Positions 52,978 to 60,868 of a stretch of 64,000 nt of DNA are shown in pieces. This DNA is from Desulfovibrio piger (GTDB taxonomy: Bacteria; Desulfobacterota; Desulfovibrionia; Desulfovibrionales; Desulfovibrionaceae). Below the pieces are notes generated by a model. That model made no database searches and had not been told where the DNA came from. It saw nothing but the letters and a program-made list of their open reading frames with translations. Location: assembly GCF_951793255.1 (NCBI RefSeq), contig NZ_OX636706.1:2474001-2538000 (forward strand), read 5' to 3'. The stretch's first letter is position 1. Every line of letters begins with the position of its first letter. Made by a program: the position numbers and the translations under genes.

Positions 52978-53475
52978 ATGCGACGTTTCGTTTCCCTGCT
53001 CGCCCTTTGCGGCGGCCTGCTTGCCGCTGTCTGCACCACCGCCCCCTCCAGCGTCTCCGCCCGGGAGCCCGGCCAGGAGATCATCCGCTGCGGGCAGCAG
53101 ACGCCCATCAAGGGCTCCCCCCGTTTTTTTACCGGGACCGTGCGCATCGATCCCCTGTACGCCGCCAACAACGCCATGCGCTCCAGCGGCGGCAGCGTCA
53201 CTTTTGAACCCGGCGCCCGCTCCCACTGGCATATCCATCCTGTGGGACAGGTGCTCATCGTCACCGCCGGGGTCGGCCTGACCCAGGAATGGGGCAAGCC
53301 CATCCAGGAAATCAAGGCCGGGGACGTGGTCATCTGCCCCGCCAAGGTCAAGCACTGGCACGGCGCCGCTCCCGGCAGTGCCATGACGCATATCTCCATC
53401 TGTGAAGAAACAGAGCCCGGCAAGGTCGTGGAATGGCTGGAACCTGTTACCGACAGCCAGTACGCCGGCCGCTGA
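52978..53475 (+). CDS. Exported cupin-domain protein
   Basis: 165 residues. A signal peptide (core 5-18, cleavage near VSA) precedes one cupin domain. Cupin motif 1 (SHWHIHPVGQVLIVTAGVGL, His-x-His) and motif 2 (GDVVICPAKVKHWHGA) provide the metal ligands. Similar single-domain cupins often occur beside CMD proteins and flavodoxins, possibly as quinone or aldehyde-handling enzymes. It starts 14 bases after the DUF362 stop. Confidence 0.88.
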   Translation: MRRFVSLLALCGGLLAAVCTTAPSSVSAREPGQEIIRCGQQTPIKGSPRFFTGTVRIDPLYAANNAMRSSGGSVTFEPGARSHWHIHPVGQVLIVTAGVGLTQEWGKPIQEIKAGDVVICPAKVKHWHGAAPGSAMTHISICEETEPGKVVEWLEPVTDSQYAGR

Positions 53476-53492
53476 GCATAAAGGAGAACAGC

Positions 53493-54086
53493 ATGGAAAA
53501 GTACAACAACGGACGCCGTCAGATCCTGATGGCCCTCGCATCCCTCGCAGGCGGCCTGTTCCTTCCGGGCACGGGCCACGCTGCCCCTCAAACGCAGGAG
53601 GCACAACGCATGCTCGTCGTCTTTTATTCCCATACGGGCAATACGCGCACCATCGCCCGGCACATCCAGGCCCTGACCGGCTGTGACCTGCTGGATCTGG
53701 AACCCGTCACGCCCTATCCCCGCGACTATGATACGGTCGTCAGCCAGGCAAAAAAGGAAAAACAGCAGGGCTTCCTGCCGCCGCTGAAAAATCCGCTGGA
53801 TATGGTCAGCCGCTATGACGTCATCCTCGTGGGATCGCCCAGCTGGTGGGGCACCTTTGCCGGACCGGTGCGCACCTTCCTGTCCACGGCTGCCCTGGAC
53901 GGGAAAACGCTCATCCCCTTCATCACGCACGAAGGCTCCGGCCTCGGCAGCGCGCCTGCCGACTTGCGCCGCCTCTGCCCTTCCGCGAAGCCAGGCGAGG
54001 GGCTGGCCATACGCGGCAGCCGGGTGGACGGTGCCCGCCAGCAGGTGGAATCCTGGCTGCGGAAGGCAGGCCTGCTGCCTGCCTAA
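53493..54086 (+). CDS. Exported (Tat-signal) flavodoxin
   Basis: 197 residues. The N-terminus NGRRQILMALASLAGGLFLPG is a twin-arginine-type signal, and the mature domain is a flavodoxin: YSHTGNTRTIARHI (FMN phosphate loop), GSPSWWGTFAGPVRTFL and THEGSGLGSAPADLRRLCP. An FMN protein must fold before export, which agrees with the Tat route. AAGGAG precedes the start. It is the last of the four exported genes. Confidence 0.88.
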   Translation: MEKYNNGRRQILMALASLAGGLFLPGTGHAAPQTQEAQRMLVVFYSHTGNTRTIARHIQALTGCDLLDLEPVTPYPRDYDTVVSQAKKEKQQGFLPPLKNPLDMVSRYDVILVGSPSWWGTFAGPVRTFLSTAALDGKTLIPFITHEGSGLGSAPADLRRLCPSAKPGEGLAIRGSRVDGARQQVESWLRKAGLLPA

Positions 54087-54219
54087 GAGGAAGGCTTCTG
54101 CGGAGCAGCTCCTCTTTCACATGTGCCCGCTGTTCCGGAAAAGCAGGAACAGCTGACGGATGCCGGCCAGTTTGACGAGGGCCGGTATCCCTGGACAAAG
54201 TGCGTCCCCTTGAAAAGAA

Positions 54220-54250
54220 AGGGCGGCAGGATGTCTCCTGCCGCCCTCTT
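54220..54250. terminator. Terminator between the exported flavodoxin and SMR transporter genes
   Basis: AGGGCGGCAGGA / TCCTGCCGCCCT, 12-bp perfect stem with a 4-base loop. An A-rich left flank gives a T-rich tail on the minus strand, so it mainly serves the SMR gene; the right tail is only CTTC. Confidence 0.85.
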
Positions 54251-54252
54251 CG

Positions 54253-54582
54253 TCACAATTCCATGCTTTTGGAAAAAAGATGCATGACCGCCACTCCGGC
54301 AACGATGAGGCCCAGCCCGATCATGGCCGGCAGGTCCAGTTTTTGGTGGAAGAAGAACCAGCCCACCAGGGAAACGATGACCACCCCTATGCCTGACCAC
54401 AAGGCATAGGCTATGCCCACGGGTACATATTTGACCACCACCGAGAGCAGGTAGAACGCCAGGGCATAGCCGCCGATACAGAGCAGCGACGGCAACAAAC
54501 GGGTGAATCCCTGTGTTTCCTTCAACGCCGAGGTGGCCACGATCTCCGAGCCGATGGCCAGCAGGAGCAACAACCAGTGCAT
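54253..54582 (-). CDS. Small multidrug resistance (SMR) family transporter
   Basis: 109 residues, four membrane helices. The active-site Glu14 is in AIGSEIVATSALK; PVGIAYALWSGIG and the C-terminal GLGLIVAGVAVMHLFS are standard SMR segments. SMR proteins export quaternary ammonium compounds, guanidinium or other cations. There is a single SMR gene, so a homodimer of EmrE/SugE type is expected. It overlaps nothing and starts 9 bases after the lpdA stop with GGAGG upstream, so the two genes are co-transcribed. Confidence 0.93.
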   Translation of the reverse strand: MHWLLLLLAIGSEIVATSALKETQGFTRLLPSLLCIGGYALAFYLLSVVVKYVPVGIAYALWSGIGVVIVSLVGWFFFHQKLDLPAMIGLGLIVAGVAVMHLFSKSMEL

Positions 54583-54590
54583 GGGGCCTC

Positions 54591-56009
54591 CTATGCCTCC
54601 TGCGCCAGCAGCGCGGCCTCGTACAGGCCTTCGGCCAGCGTGGGATGGGCATGGATGGTATGGGCCACCTGTTCCAGGGTCAGGCCGTTGGCCACGCCCA
54701 GGGCGGCTTCCGCCACCAGGTCGGAGGCATGGGCACCCACGATGTGCGCCCCCAGCAGACGACCGCCATCCGCAGCGGCCACCAGCTTGAAGAAGCCCGG
54801 CAGTTCGCCCATGGCCTGGGCCTTGCCCAGCTCGCGCATCTGGAAGGTGACGCAACGCACGTCCAGCCCCTGCTCACGGGCCTGCTGCTCGCTCAGGCCC
54901 ACGCTGCCCACTTCGGGCGAGGTGAACACGCCGGAGGGCACGGCATCATAGCGCATGGCGCGCGGTTTTCCGCACAGGCTCTCCACCACGCACAGGCCTT
55001 CCATGGCCGCCACATGGGCCAGCATCACACGGGAGGGGCCCAGCAAATCACCGATGGCGTACACTTCGGGCAGGGAGGTCTTCAGGGCATCGTCCACCAC
55101 GACCCAGCCGCGGCGGTCGGTCCCGATACCGGCTTCGGCCAGCCCCAGGCCTTCCGTGGCCGGGCAACGGCCCACGGTCACCAGCACCATGTCGGCTTCC
55201 ACAGGCACTTCCTTCTGCTGGGCGGGCGTGGGCTTCTCCACGAAGGGAGAGGCCGTCAGCGTGGCACGGACCACGCCATCCTCCACCCGCACGTCCTTGA
55301 GGGTACGGCCCAGCTCGCAGGCGATGCGACGCTTCTTCATCTCGCGCTGCAGCAAGGTGCTGACCTCAGCATCCATGGATGGCATGGGCAGCAGACGGTC
55401 CTGTCCTTCCACCACGGTCACCTGCGCGCCGAAGGCACGGTAGATGCACGCCATCTCGCAGCCGATGACACCACCGCCCACGATGATCAGGCGCTGCGGC
55501 ACACGGTCCAGCTGCAGGGCATCATCGCTGCTCAGGATGTGGGTGTGGTCAAAAGACAGACCGGGCAGCTCCGCCACCCGGGAGCCGGTCGCCAGGATGA
55601 GGGCGTCGTTCTCCACCACTTCCATACTGCCGTCGGCCATGGTCACTTCCACATGACGGGCATCCAGCACCCTGCCGTGACCGGTGCACAGACGTACTTT
55701 GAGACGGGCGCAGGCCTTTTCCAGACCACCGCGCAGGATGCCGACGACCTTTTCCTTGCGGGCCAGCACGGCGGCCGGATCCACACGGGGCGTCCCTTCG
55801 CAGGTGATGCCGAACTCGGCCAGGCGCAGGGCTGTCTCCAGAGCTTCGGCCGAAGCCTTGAGGGTCTTGGTGGGGATGCAGCCGGAATTGAGGCAGGTCC
55901 CGCCCAGATGGGCAGCCTCCACCAGCGTGACTTCCATGCCCGCGCGGGCAGCGGCAAAAGCCGCCGTATAGCCGCCGGGGCCACCACCGATGACGGTCAG
56001 ACGTTTCAT
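54591..56009 (-). CDS. lpdA: Dihydrolipoyl dehydrogenase
   Basis: 472 residues, FAD- and NAD-dependent disulfide oxidoreductase. FAD loop IGGGPGGYTAAFAAA, redox disulfide GGTCLNSGCIPTK (two Cys five apart), NAD loop IVGGGVIGCEMACIYRAFG, and the C-terminal catalytic HTIHAHPTLAEG with the active-site His. ATG 56009 follows AGGAGGG. No 2-oxoacid dehydrogenase E1/E2 or glycine-cleavage genes are adjacent, so the partner complex lies elsewhere. Confidence 0.95.
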   Translation of the reverse strand: MKRLTVIGGGPGGYTAAFAAARAGMEVTLVEAAHLGGTCLNSGCIPTKTLKASAEALETALRLAEFGITCEGTPRVDPAAVLARKEKVVGILRGGLEKACARLKVRLCTGHGRVLDARHVEVTMADGSMEVVENDALILATGSRVAELPGLSFDHTHILSSDDALQLDRVPQRLIIVGGGVIGCEMACIYRAFGAQVTVVEGQDRLLPMPSMDAEVSTLLQREMKKRRIACELGRTLKDVRVEDGVVRATLTASPFVEKPTPAQQKEVPVEADMVLVTVGRCPATEGLGLAEAGIGTDRRGWVVVDDALKTSLPEVYAIGDLLGPSRVMLAHVAAMEGLCVVESLCGKPRAMRYDAVPSGVFTSPEVGSVGLSEQQAREQGLDVRCVTFQMRELGKAQAMGELPGFFKLVAAADGGRLLGAHIVGAHASDLVAEAALGVANGLTLEQVAHTIHAHPTLAEGLYEAALLAQEA

Positions 56010-56217
56010 GCAGCCCTCCTGTTGCGCTGATGCATACTCAACAAGTTGATATACTGTAACTTTGCAAGAAATTGCAGCAGTGATTGTGGCGCATTTCACC
56101 GAGCCCGGTCAAGCCCCGGTACCCAAAAACATGGCCTTCCATGGCGGCGACGGCCCTCCGATTTTTGCAGACAAAAAAACGGCCGGCAGTGTCACGGGGA
56201 CCGCCGGCCGCTCTTTC

Positions 56218-57735
56218 TTACTCAACGACCCTGCTTGCCGCCTTTTTGATCTTGGCGATGTACAGATAGGTGACGACGACTGTCAAAACGATGAACAGCA
56301 AGGCCAGAGGACGTGTGAAGAACACCGTCCAGTCGCCGTTGGATATCAGCAGGGTCTGGCGGACCTTCTCCTCAAGCAGTTCGCCAAGGAAAAAGGCCAC
56401 GATGAGCGTCGGCAGGTTCAGGGACATCTTGATCAGGACATAGCCGAATATGCCGAAACAGAACATGACCCAAACGTCAAAGACGTTGCCGTTATACACA
56501 TAGGAACCCAGAATGCTGAAAACCAGGATGCAGGCATACAGGGCGGAACGGGGAATGTTGGTCAGCCTGCGCGCATAGCGGATGAAGAACGACCCCACGA
56601 ACAGGGTGAAGATATTGGAGATGAACAGCACCGCGAACAGGGCATAGAGCAGCGGGGCGTGGTCTTCCATGAAGCGGGGACCGGGAACGAGCCCCTTGAT
56701 CATGAAGCCCCCCAGGATCAGGGCCGCAGCCAGGTTGCCGGGGATGCCGAGAGTCACGAGGGGCACGAGGTTGGGCCCGTTGACGGCATTGTTCCCCGCT
56801 TCCGAGGCCGCGATGCCTTCCAGAGCCCCCTTGCCGAACTTTTCGGGCGTCTTCGACTTGCGCCGGGCCCACAGATAGCTCAGATACGCCCCGACAGTGG
56901 TCCCGATACCAGGCACGATGCCGACGATGGAGCCGATCACGGTCGAACGCCCGATCGTGGGCAGGCACATCTTGAATTCCTTGCCCGTCATGCGGTTGTC
57001 GTCAGGATCGGAGCTGACGGGCACCTGCTGCATCGCCCCCTTCCCGTTGAGCCGCTGCCGGAAGTAATTTTCCGCCTGCAGCAACACTTCGGAAAAGGCC
57101 AGCAGGCCGATGACCATGGGCATGAGGCTGATGCCGTCAGAAAGTTCGATGATCCCGAAGGTGAAACGCAGGGTACCGTATTCCGGGTCAGTGCCGACAG
57201 TGGCCAGCAGCAGCCCCAGGGCGGTGGACAGCAGCCCCCGCAAGGGGTCGGCCGTGGCAGCCACGGAGATGACGACAAGAGAGAACAGCACCACCATGCT
57301 GTATTCCGGCGGACCGATATGCAGGGCGACAGCGGCTACCGGAGCAGCAAGGAAGATCAGCACCAGGTCCGACAGGGCATCGGCCGTGACCGAAGAAAAC
57401 AGCGCCGTCTGCATAGCCTTGCCGCTCTTGCCCTGCATGGCCAGCGGATGACCGTCGAAGGTGGTGCACATGGCCTGGGGCGTCCCCGGGATGTTGAACA
57501 AAATGGCGGGAAGGGAACCGCCAAAGTTGCCGCCCTTGGAAAGGCCCATGAGCATGGCGATGCCGGGGATGGGCCCCAGGTAATACGTGAACGGGAGCAG
57601 GAGCACGATGGCCATGGTATCCGTCAGACCGGGGATGGCCCCCATGATGGCCCCGCAAAAAACACCGACAAATGCCCAGAAAAAATTCTCCCAGCAAAGG
57701 ACAAGATCCTGGGCACCCATGAGATTCTCAAGCAT
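56218..57735 (-). CDS. tctA: Tripartite tricarboxylate transporter, large permease (TctA)
   Basis: 505 residues with about 12 helices. Landmarks: GAIMGAIPGLTDTMAIVLLLPFTYYLGP, GLSKGGNFGGSLPAILFNIPGTPQA, GIVPGIGTTVGAYLSYLWARRKSK and EAGNNAVNGPNLVPLVTLGIPGN, the TctA signatures. It is driven by an ion gradient with TctB and TctC. It lies 24 bases after tctB on the same strand and is the last gene of the operon; I see no strong terminator after it. Confidence 0.94.
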   Translation of the reverse strand: MLENLMGAQDLVLCWENFFWAFVGVFCGAIMGAIPGLTDTMAIVLLLPFTYYLGPIPGIAMLMGLSKGGNFGGSLPAILFNIPGTPQAMCTTFDGHPLAMQGKSGKAMQTALFSSVTADALSDLVLIFLAAPVAAVALHIGPPEYSMVVLFSLVVISVAATADPLRGLLSTALGLLLATVGTDPEYGTLRFTFGIIELSDGISLMPMVIGLLAFSEVLLQAENYFRQRLNGKGAMQQVPVSSDPDDNRMTGKEFKMCLPTIGRSTVIGSIVGIVPGIGTTVGAYLSYLWARRKSKTPEKFGKGALEGIAASEAGNNAVNGPNLVPLVTLGIPGNLAAALILGGFMIKGLVPGPRFMEDHAPLLYALFAVLFISNIFTLFVGSFFIRYARRLTNIPRSALYACILVFSILGSYVYNGNVFDVWVMFCFGIFGYVLIKMSLNLPTLIVAFFLGELLEEKVRQTLLISNGDWTVFFTRPLALLFIVLTVVVTYLYIAKIKKAASRVVE

Positions 57736-57759
57736 ATTCCGCTCCGGGAAAACGATCAG

Positions 57760-58209
57760 CTAAAAAAGAAGGCCGGCCGGCAGGGGATACTTGAGCAGCT
57801 GGACCACGATGATGTAGATCCCGCCAAGCAGCCCGCATGTCGTCAGAGATATCCTCCAGAAGTTCCTTTCTGCAAAGAACAGCATGTACAAAGGACAAAA
57901 GACCGCACTCGAAACAAAGAAACCGATCTTTTCAACACAAAGCAAAAAAACGATATAACTCAGGACAAGTACCAGGATCTTGACGGCAAGGTCCTTCGAG
58001 ATGTCGGAACCTTCCCGGAAAAAGGCCAGGGTGATCCGCCGCCCCTTGTTCCGCAGGAACATCAGGGCCGCAGGGATGGCCACAAGGATCACTGTCAATC
58101 TGGGATAAAATGCCTGTTCTTCTCCGACGACCTGCTGCGGGATGATCCAGAACCACAGCAGGAGGCAGGCAAACAGGAACAGGCCCCCGATAAGGCGGTC
58201 GACAGACAT
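57760..58209 (-). CDS. tctB: Tripartite tricarboxylate transporter, small permease (TctB)
   Basis: 149 residues, four helices. RLIGGLFLFACLLLWFWI at the N-terminus and a C-terminal GLLGGIYIIVVQLLKYPLPAG match TctB. ATG 58209 has GGAGGAAGC upstream. Separated from tctC by 51 bases that hold a strong hairpin. Confidence 0.88.
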   Translation of the reverse strand: MSVDRLIGGLFLFACLLLWFWIIPQQVVGEEQAFYPRLTVILVAIPAALMFLRNKGRRITLAFFREGSDISKDLAVKILVLVLSYIVFLLCVEKIGFFVSSAVFCPLYMLFFAERNFWRISLTTCGLLGGIYIIVVQLLKYPLPAGLLF

Positions 58210-58224
58210 CGCTTCCTCCATCTT

Positions 58225-58249
58225 GTCCCGGAGGCGGGGCCTCCGGGAC
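58225..58249. repeat. Stem-loop between tctC and tctB
   Basis: GTCCCGGAGGC / GCCTCCGGGAC, 11-bp perfect stem with a GGG loop. On the minus strand it is followed by AAGATGG, with no T-run. Such hairpins after a binding-protein gene often protect its message from 3' decay, so more TctC than permease is made. Confidence 0.8.
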
Positions 58250-58260
58250 GGTTGGCTGCT

Positions 58261-59223
58261 CTACTTCTTGCTCCCCTGCTTGTTGTACTTCAGCATCTCC
58301 TGCACGGCGATGGTGGAGTTACGGGAAAATTCCCGGTATTCCTTGCCGTTGAGGAAAGCAGGGGTAAAGCCTGCGGCGTGCATCTTGTCCAGGAGCTCCT
58401 TGTTCTGCATGACCTTGGCCAGAGCCTGTTCCCACTTGAGCCGGATGGCTTCCGGCGTCCCGTTGGGGAAAGCAAAGCCGTACATCAGCGACGTGGCAAA
58501 GGGGGCGCCCATATCACGCAGCTTGGGCACATCGGGGAAGAAGGGGACTTCAGCCGTGCCCAGGTTGGCGATGATGATCAGGTCCCCCTTGCGGGCGGCC
58601 TGGAAGCCGGCCGTACCCGTACCGAGGTCACACACGTCGATGTGATCGCCCAGCAGATCCGCCGTGGCCGGGCCGCCGCTCTTGTACATCACCTGGTTGA
58701 ACGAGACGCCTTCCTTGATGCCGGCAGCCTTGACCACTTCCAGACCTTCCTGGCTGGCACCGTGCCCGATGGCTACTTCACCGGGATGGGTCCGGGCATA
58801 TTCCACCAGCTCCTGCCAGGTCTTGTAGGGCTTGTCGGGCCGGGTGAGCAGCAGGCGGTCGTGGGGCATGTACGCTCCCACGAAGGCGATCTTGTCCATG
58901 TCATAGGCGGGCGCGCCCAGAAAATACGTGGCGACGAACGCATTGCCTATGGAACCTCCCAGTACCGTATATCCGTCGGGACGAGCCTTGAGGCCAAAAT
59001 TCAGGCCCGGGATGCCGCTCCCCCCGCCTTTGTTGACGATGACCAGAGGCTGGCCGATCTCTTTGGACAAATAGTCCGCCACCATCCGCACCGTGATGTC
59101 GGCGGCTCCGCCCGGAGCAAACGGAACGATACAGGTAATGGCCTTGTCAGGGTACTCCGCCCGCGCGGGCAAGGCACCCAGCATAAGTCCAACTGCCAGA
59201 ATCAGACCAAGAATCTTTTTCAT
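58261..59223 (-). CDS. tctC: Tripartite tricarboxylate transporter, substrate-binding protein (TctC)
   Basis: 320 residues. The signal peptide (KKILGLILAVGLMLGALPARA) is cleaved near residue 22. The TctC/Bug fold is shown by YPDKAITCIVPFAPGGAADITVRMVADYLS, which forms the carboxylate pocket, and by SGGPATADLLGDHIDV. AGGAGACAGGT precedes the start. The substrate is probably a di- or tricarboxylate, given the co-transcribed flavoenzymes. Confidence 0.93.
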   Translation of the reverse strand: MKKILGLILAVGLMLGALPARAEYPDKAITCIVPFAPGGAADITVRMVADYLSKEIGQPLVIVNKGGGSGIPGLNFGLKARPDGYTVLGGSIGNAFVATYFLGAPAYDMDKIAFVGAYMPHDRLLLTRPDKPYKTWQELVEYARTHPGEVAIGHGASQEGLEVVKAAGIKEGVSFNQVMYKSGGPATADLLGDHIDVCDLGTGTAGFQAARKGDLIIIANLGTAEVPFFPDVPKLRDMGAPFATSLMYGFAFPNGTPEAIRLKWEQALAKVMQNKELLDKMHAAGFTPAFLNGKEYREFSRNSTIAVQEMLKYNKQGSKK

Positions 59224-59277
59224 ACCTGTCTCCTGTATAATGCAGGCCGGAACACAATGTCCCCGCTCTTTAGGGGC

Positions 59278-60861
59278 TTAACGAAGCAGATAGGGAATAT
59301 TCACATACAATGCCTGTTCAGGGCACTCCACCTCGCACGGCAGACAGAACCAGCAGTTGCGGTAATGGCCGGTCGGCCCGCCGCAGGAAAGGCAGCGCGA
59401 GGCCTCGGTACGGGCCTGTTCCGCGGTGAAGACGTCCGTCGTCTCCGCAAAATCGCCCTTGCCCGTGCACACATGACCACTGCCCTGCTGCCGTTCATGA
59501 CGGCAGGGCTCCGCGATGTCCAGAACATAATCATCAATGAAGGGACCGGGATAGCTGCGTTCATAGTACAGGTCGCTGCCTTCCAGCAGGCGCAGGACAG
59601 ATGTGGCCGCCTGCCGCCCCGATGCCATGGCCCGAATGGCGGAAGAAGCCCCGCCCACCATGTCCCCGGCAACGAAGAGGGGCTTTTCGCCTGCCTGCAG
59701 GGTGACGGGATCGACGCTGACGCCTCCCGCAAGGGATACGAGCTGCCTGTCCGGCTGCTGGCCGATGGCCCAGATGATGGTATCCGCCGGGAAGGCCCGT
59801 TCCTCATCAGGATCGAAATCGGGATAGTCCACGCACTGGCCGGGCAATTTTGCCATATCGTGACGGCAGTACAGTGTCAGCCCGCCTGCGTCAGTGATGC
59901 GTTCCGGGGCCCAGGTAAAGGCAAAGCGCACGCCCAGGGCCCTGGCCTTTTCCAGGTCTTCGCGGTCGGCCTTGAAGTCGTCCACCGTACGGCGATAGAC
60001 GACCAGGACCTTTTCCGCACCGCAGCGGACCGCCGCCTGGGCGCAATCCAGCGCCACATAGCCGCCGCCCACGATCACGACGTTGCCGGAAAGTTCCCTG
60101 CCCTGCCCGGAGCGGACGCGGGTCAGGAAATCCAGAGCCTGCAAGGTCCCCGGCAGCTGTTCGCCGCTGATGCCCGAAGCGCGCCCCTCCCCGGCACCCA
60201 GGGCCAGGATGACCGCATCATGCGCAGCCTGCAGGGCCTCCAGGCCCGCCTTGTCGATGCGCTGTCCCAGATGGAAGGTCACACCGCCTTTTTCAAGCAT
60301 GGCGATCTGGCCGTCCAGCACGCTGTCAGGGAGCTTCCAGAGCGGCAGGACGCTGCGCAGCAGACCGCCGGCCTTCGGGGCGGCATCATAGACGGCGACG
60401 TCATGCCCGGCCCGGCGCAGGTCATATGCGGCCAGCATACCGGCAGGCCCGGCACCGACGATGGCCACCTTTTTGCCTGTCGCGGCAGCCGGACACAGTT
60501 CCCCATCCGGCATACCGGCAAAAAGATAGCGCTTGAGCCCGTTGATGCTGACCGCCTGCCCGTCCACGTCCCGGCGGTTGCAGGCATGCTCGCAGGGGTG
60601 GTCACAGATCCTGCAGATGACGGGGGCAAAAGGCAGCACATCAGCGATCAGCTGGCGGGCCCGGTCTTCCTGGCCCCTGGCGATGAGCTGCACGTACCCC
60701 TGGACATTGAGCCCCAGAGGACAGGCCCCGGAACAGGGAGCCCGGTTGATGCGGATATTGTCCAGCACGCATTTTTCAGCGCAGTGGCCACAAAAAATGC
60801 ACTTGCTTTTGTCGACGACGATATTGTCCGTCAAGGCTTCAAGGATGTTTTCAGCGCTCAT
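59278..60861 (-). CDS. Fe-S/FAD pyridine-nucleotide oxidoreductase (GltD-like with terminal ferredoxin motifs)
   Basis: 527 residues. An N-terminal cysteine cluster (KCIFCGHCAEKC) and a second set (CSGACPLGLNVQGY...CRICDHPCEHACNR) form the DPYD/GltD Fe-S module. FAD loop VGAGPAGMLAAYDLRRAG and NAD(P)H loop VGGGYVALDCAQAA follow. The C-terminus adds another cysteine-rich ferredoxin-like segment (CLSCGG...CWFCLPCEVECPEQAL). It resembles glutamate-synthase small-chain proteins, but no large subunit is present. It probably moves electrons between NAD(P)H or ferredoxin and the AprA-like flavoprotein encoded just upstream (7-base gap). Confidence 0.82.
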   Translation of the reverse strand: MSAENILEALTDNIVVDKSKCIFCGHCAEKCVLDNIRINRAPCSGACPLGLNVQGYVQLIARGQEDRARQLIADVLPFAPVICRICDHPCEHACNRRDVDGQAVSINGLKRYLFAGMPDGELCPAAATGKKVAIVGAGPAGMLAAYDLRRAGHDVAVYDAAPKAGGLLRSVLPLWKLPDSVLDGQIAMLEKGGVTFHLGQRIDKAGLEALQAAHDAVILALGAGEGRASGISGEQLPGTLQALDFLTRVRSGQGRELSGNVVIVGGGYVALDCAQAAVRCGAEKVLVVYRRTVDDFKADREDLEKARALGVRFAFTWAPERITDAGGLTLYCRHDMAKLPGQCVDYPDFDPDEERAFPADTIIWAIGQQPDRQLVSLAGGVSVDPVTLQAGEKPLFVAGDMVGGASSAIRAMASGRQAATSVLRLLEGSDLYYERSYPGPFIDDYVLDIAEPCRHERQQGSGHVCTGKGDFAETTDVFTAEQARTEASRCLSCGGPTGHYRNCWFCLPCEVECPEQALYVNIPYLLR

Positions 60862-60868
60862 GACACAC

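Noticed and set aside
56034..56056. Partial palindrome around CAACAAGTTG upstream of lpdA as an operator.
   Set aside because: Arms are short and imperfect and no well-spaced promoter lies beside it; not strong enough to list.
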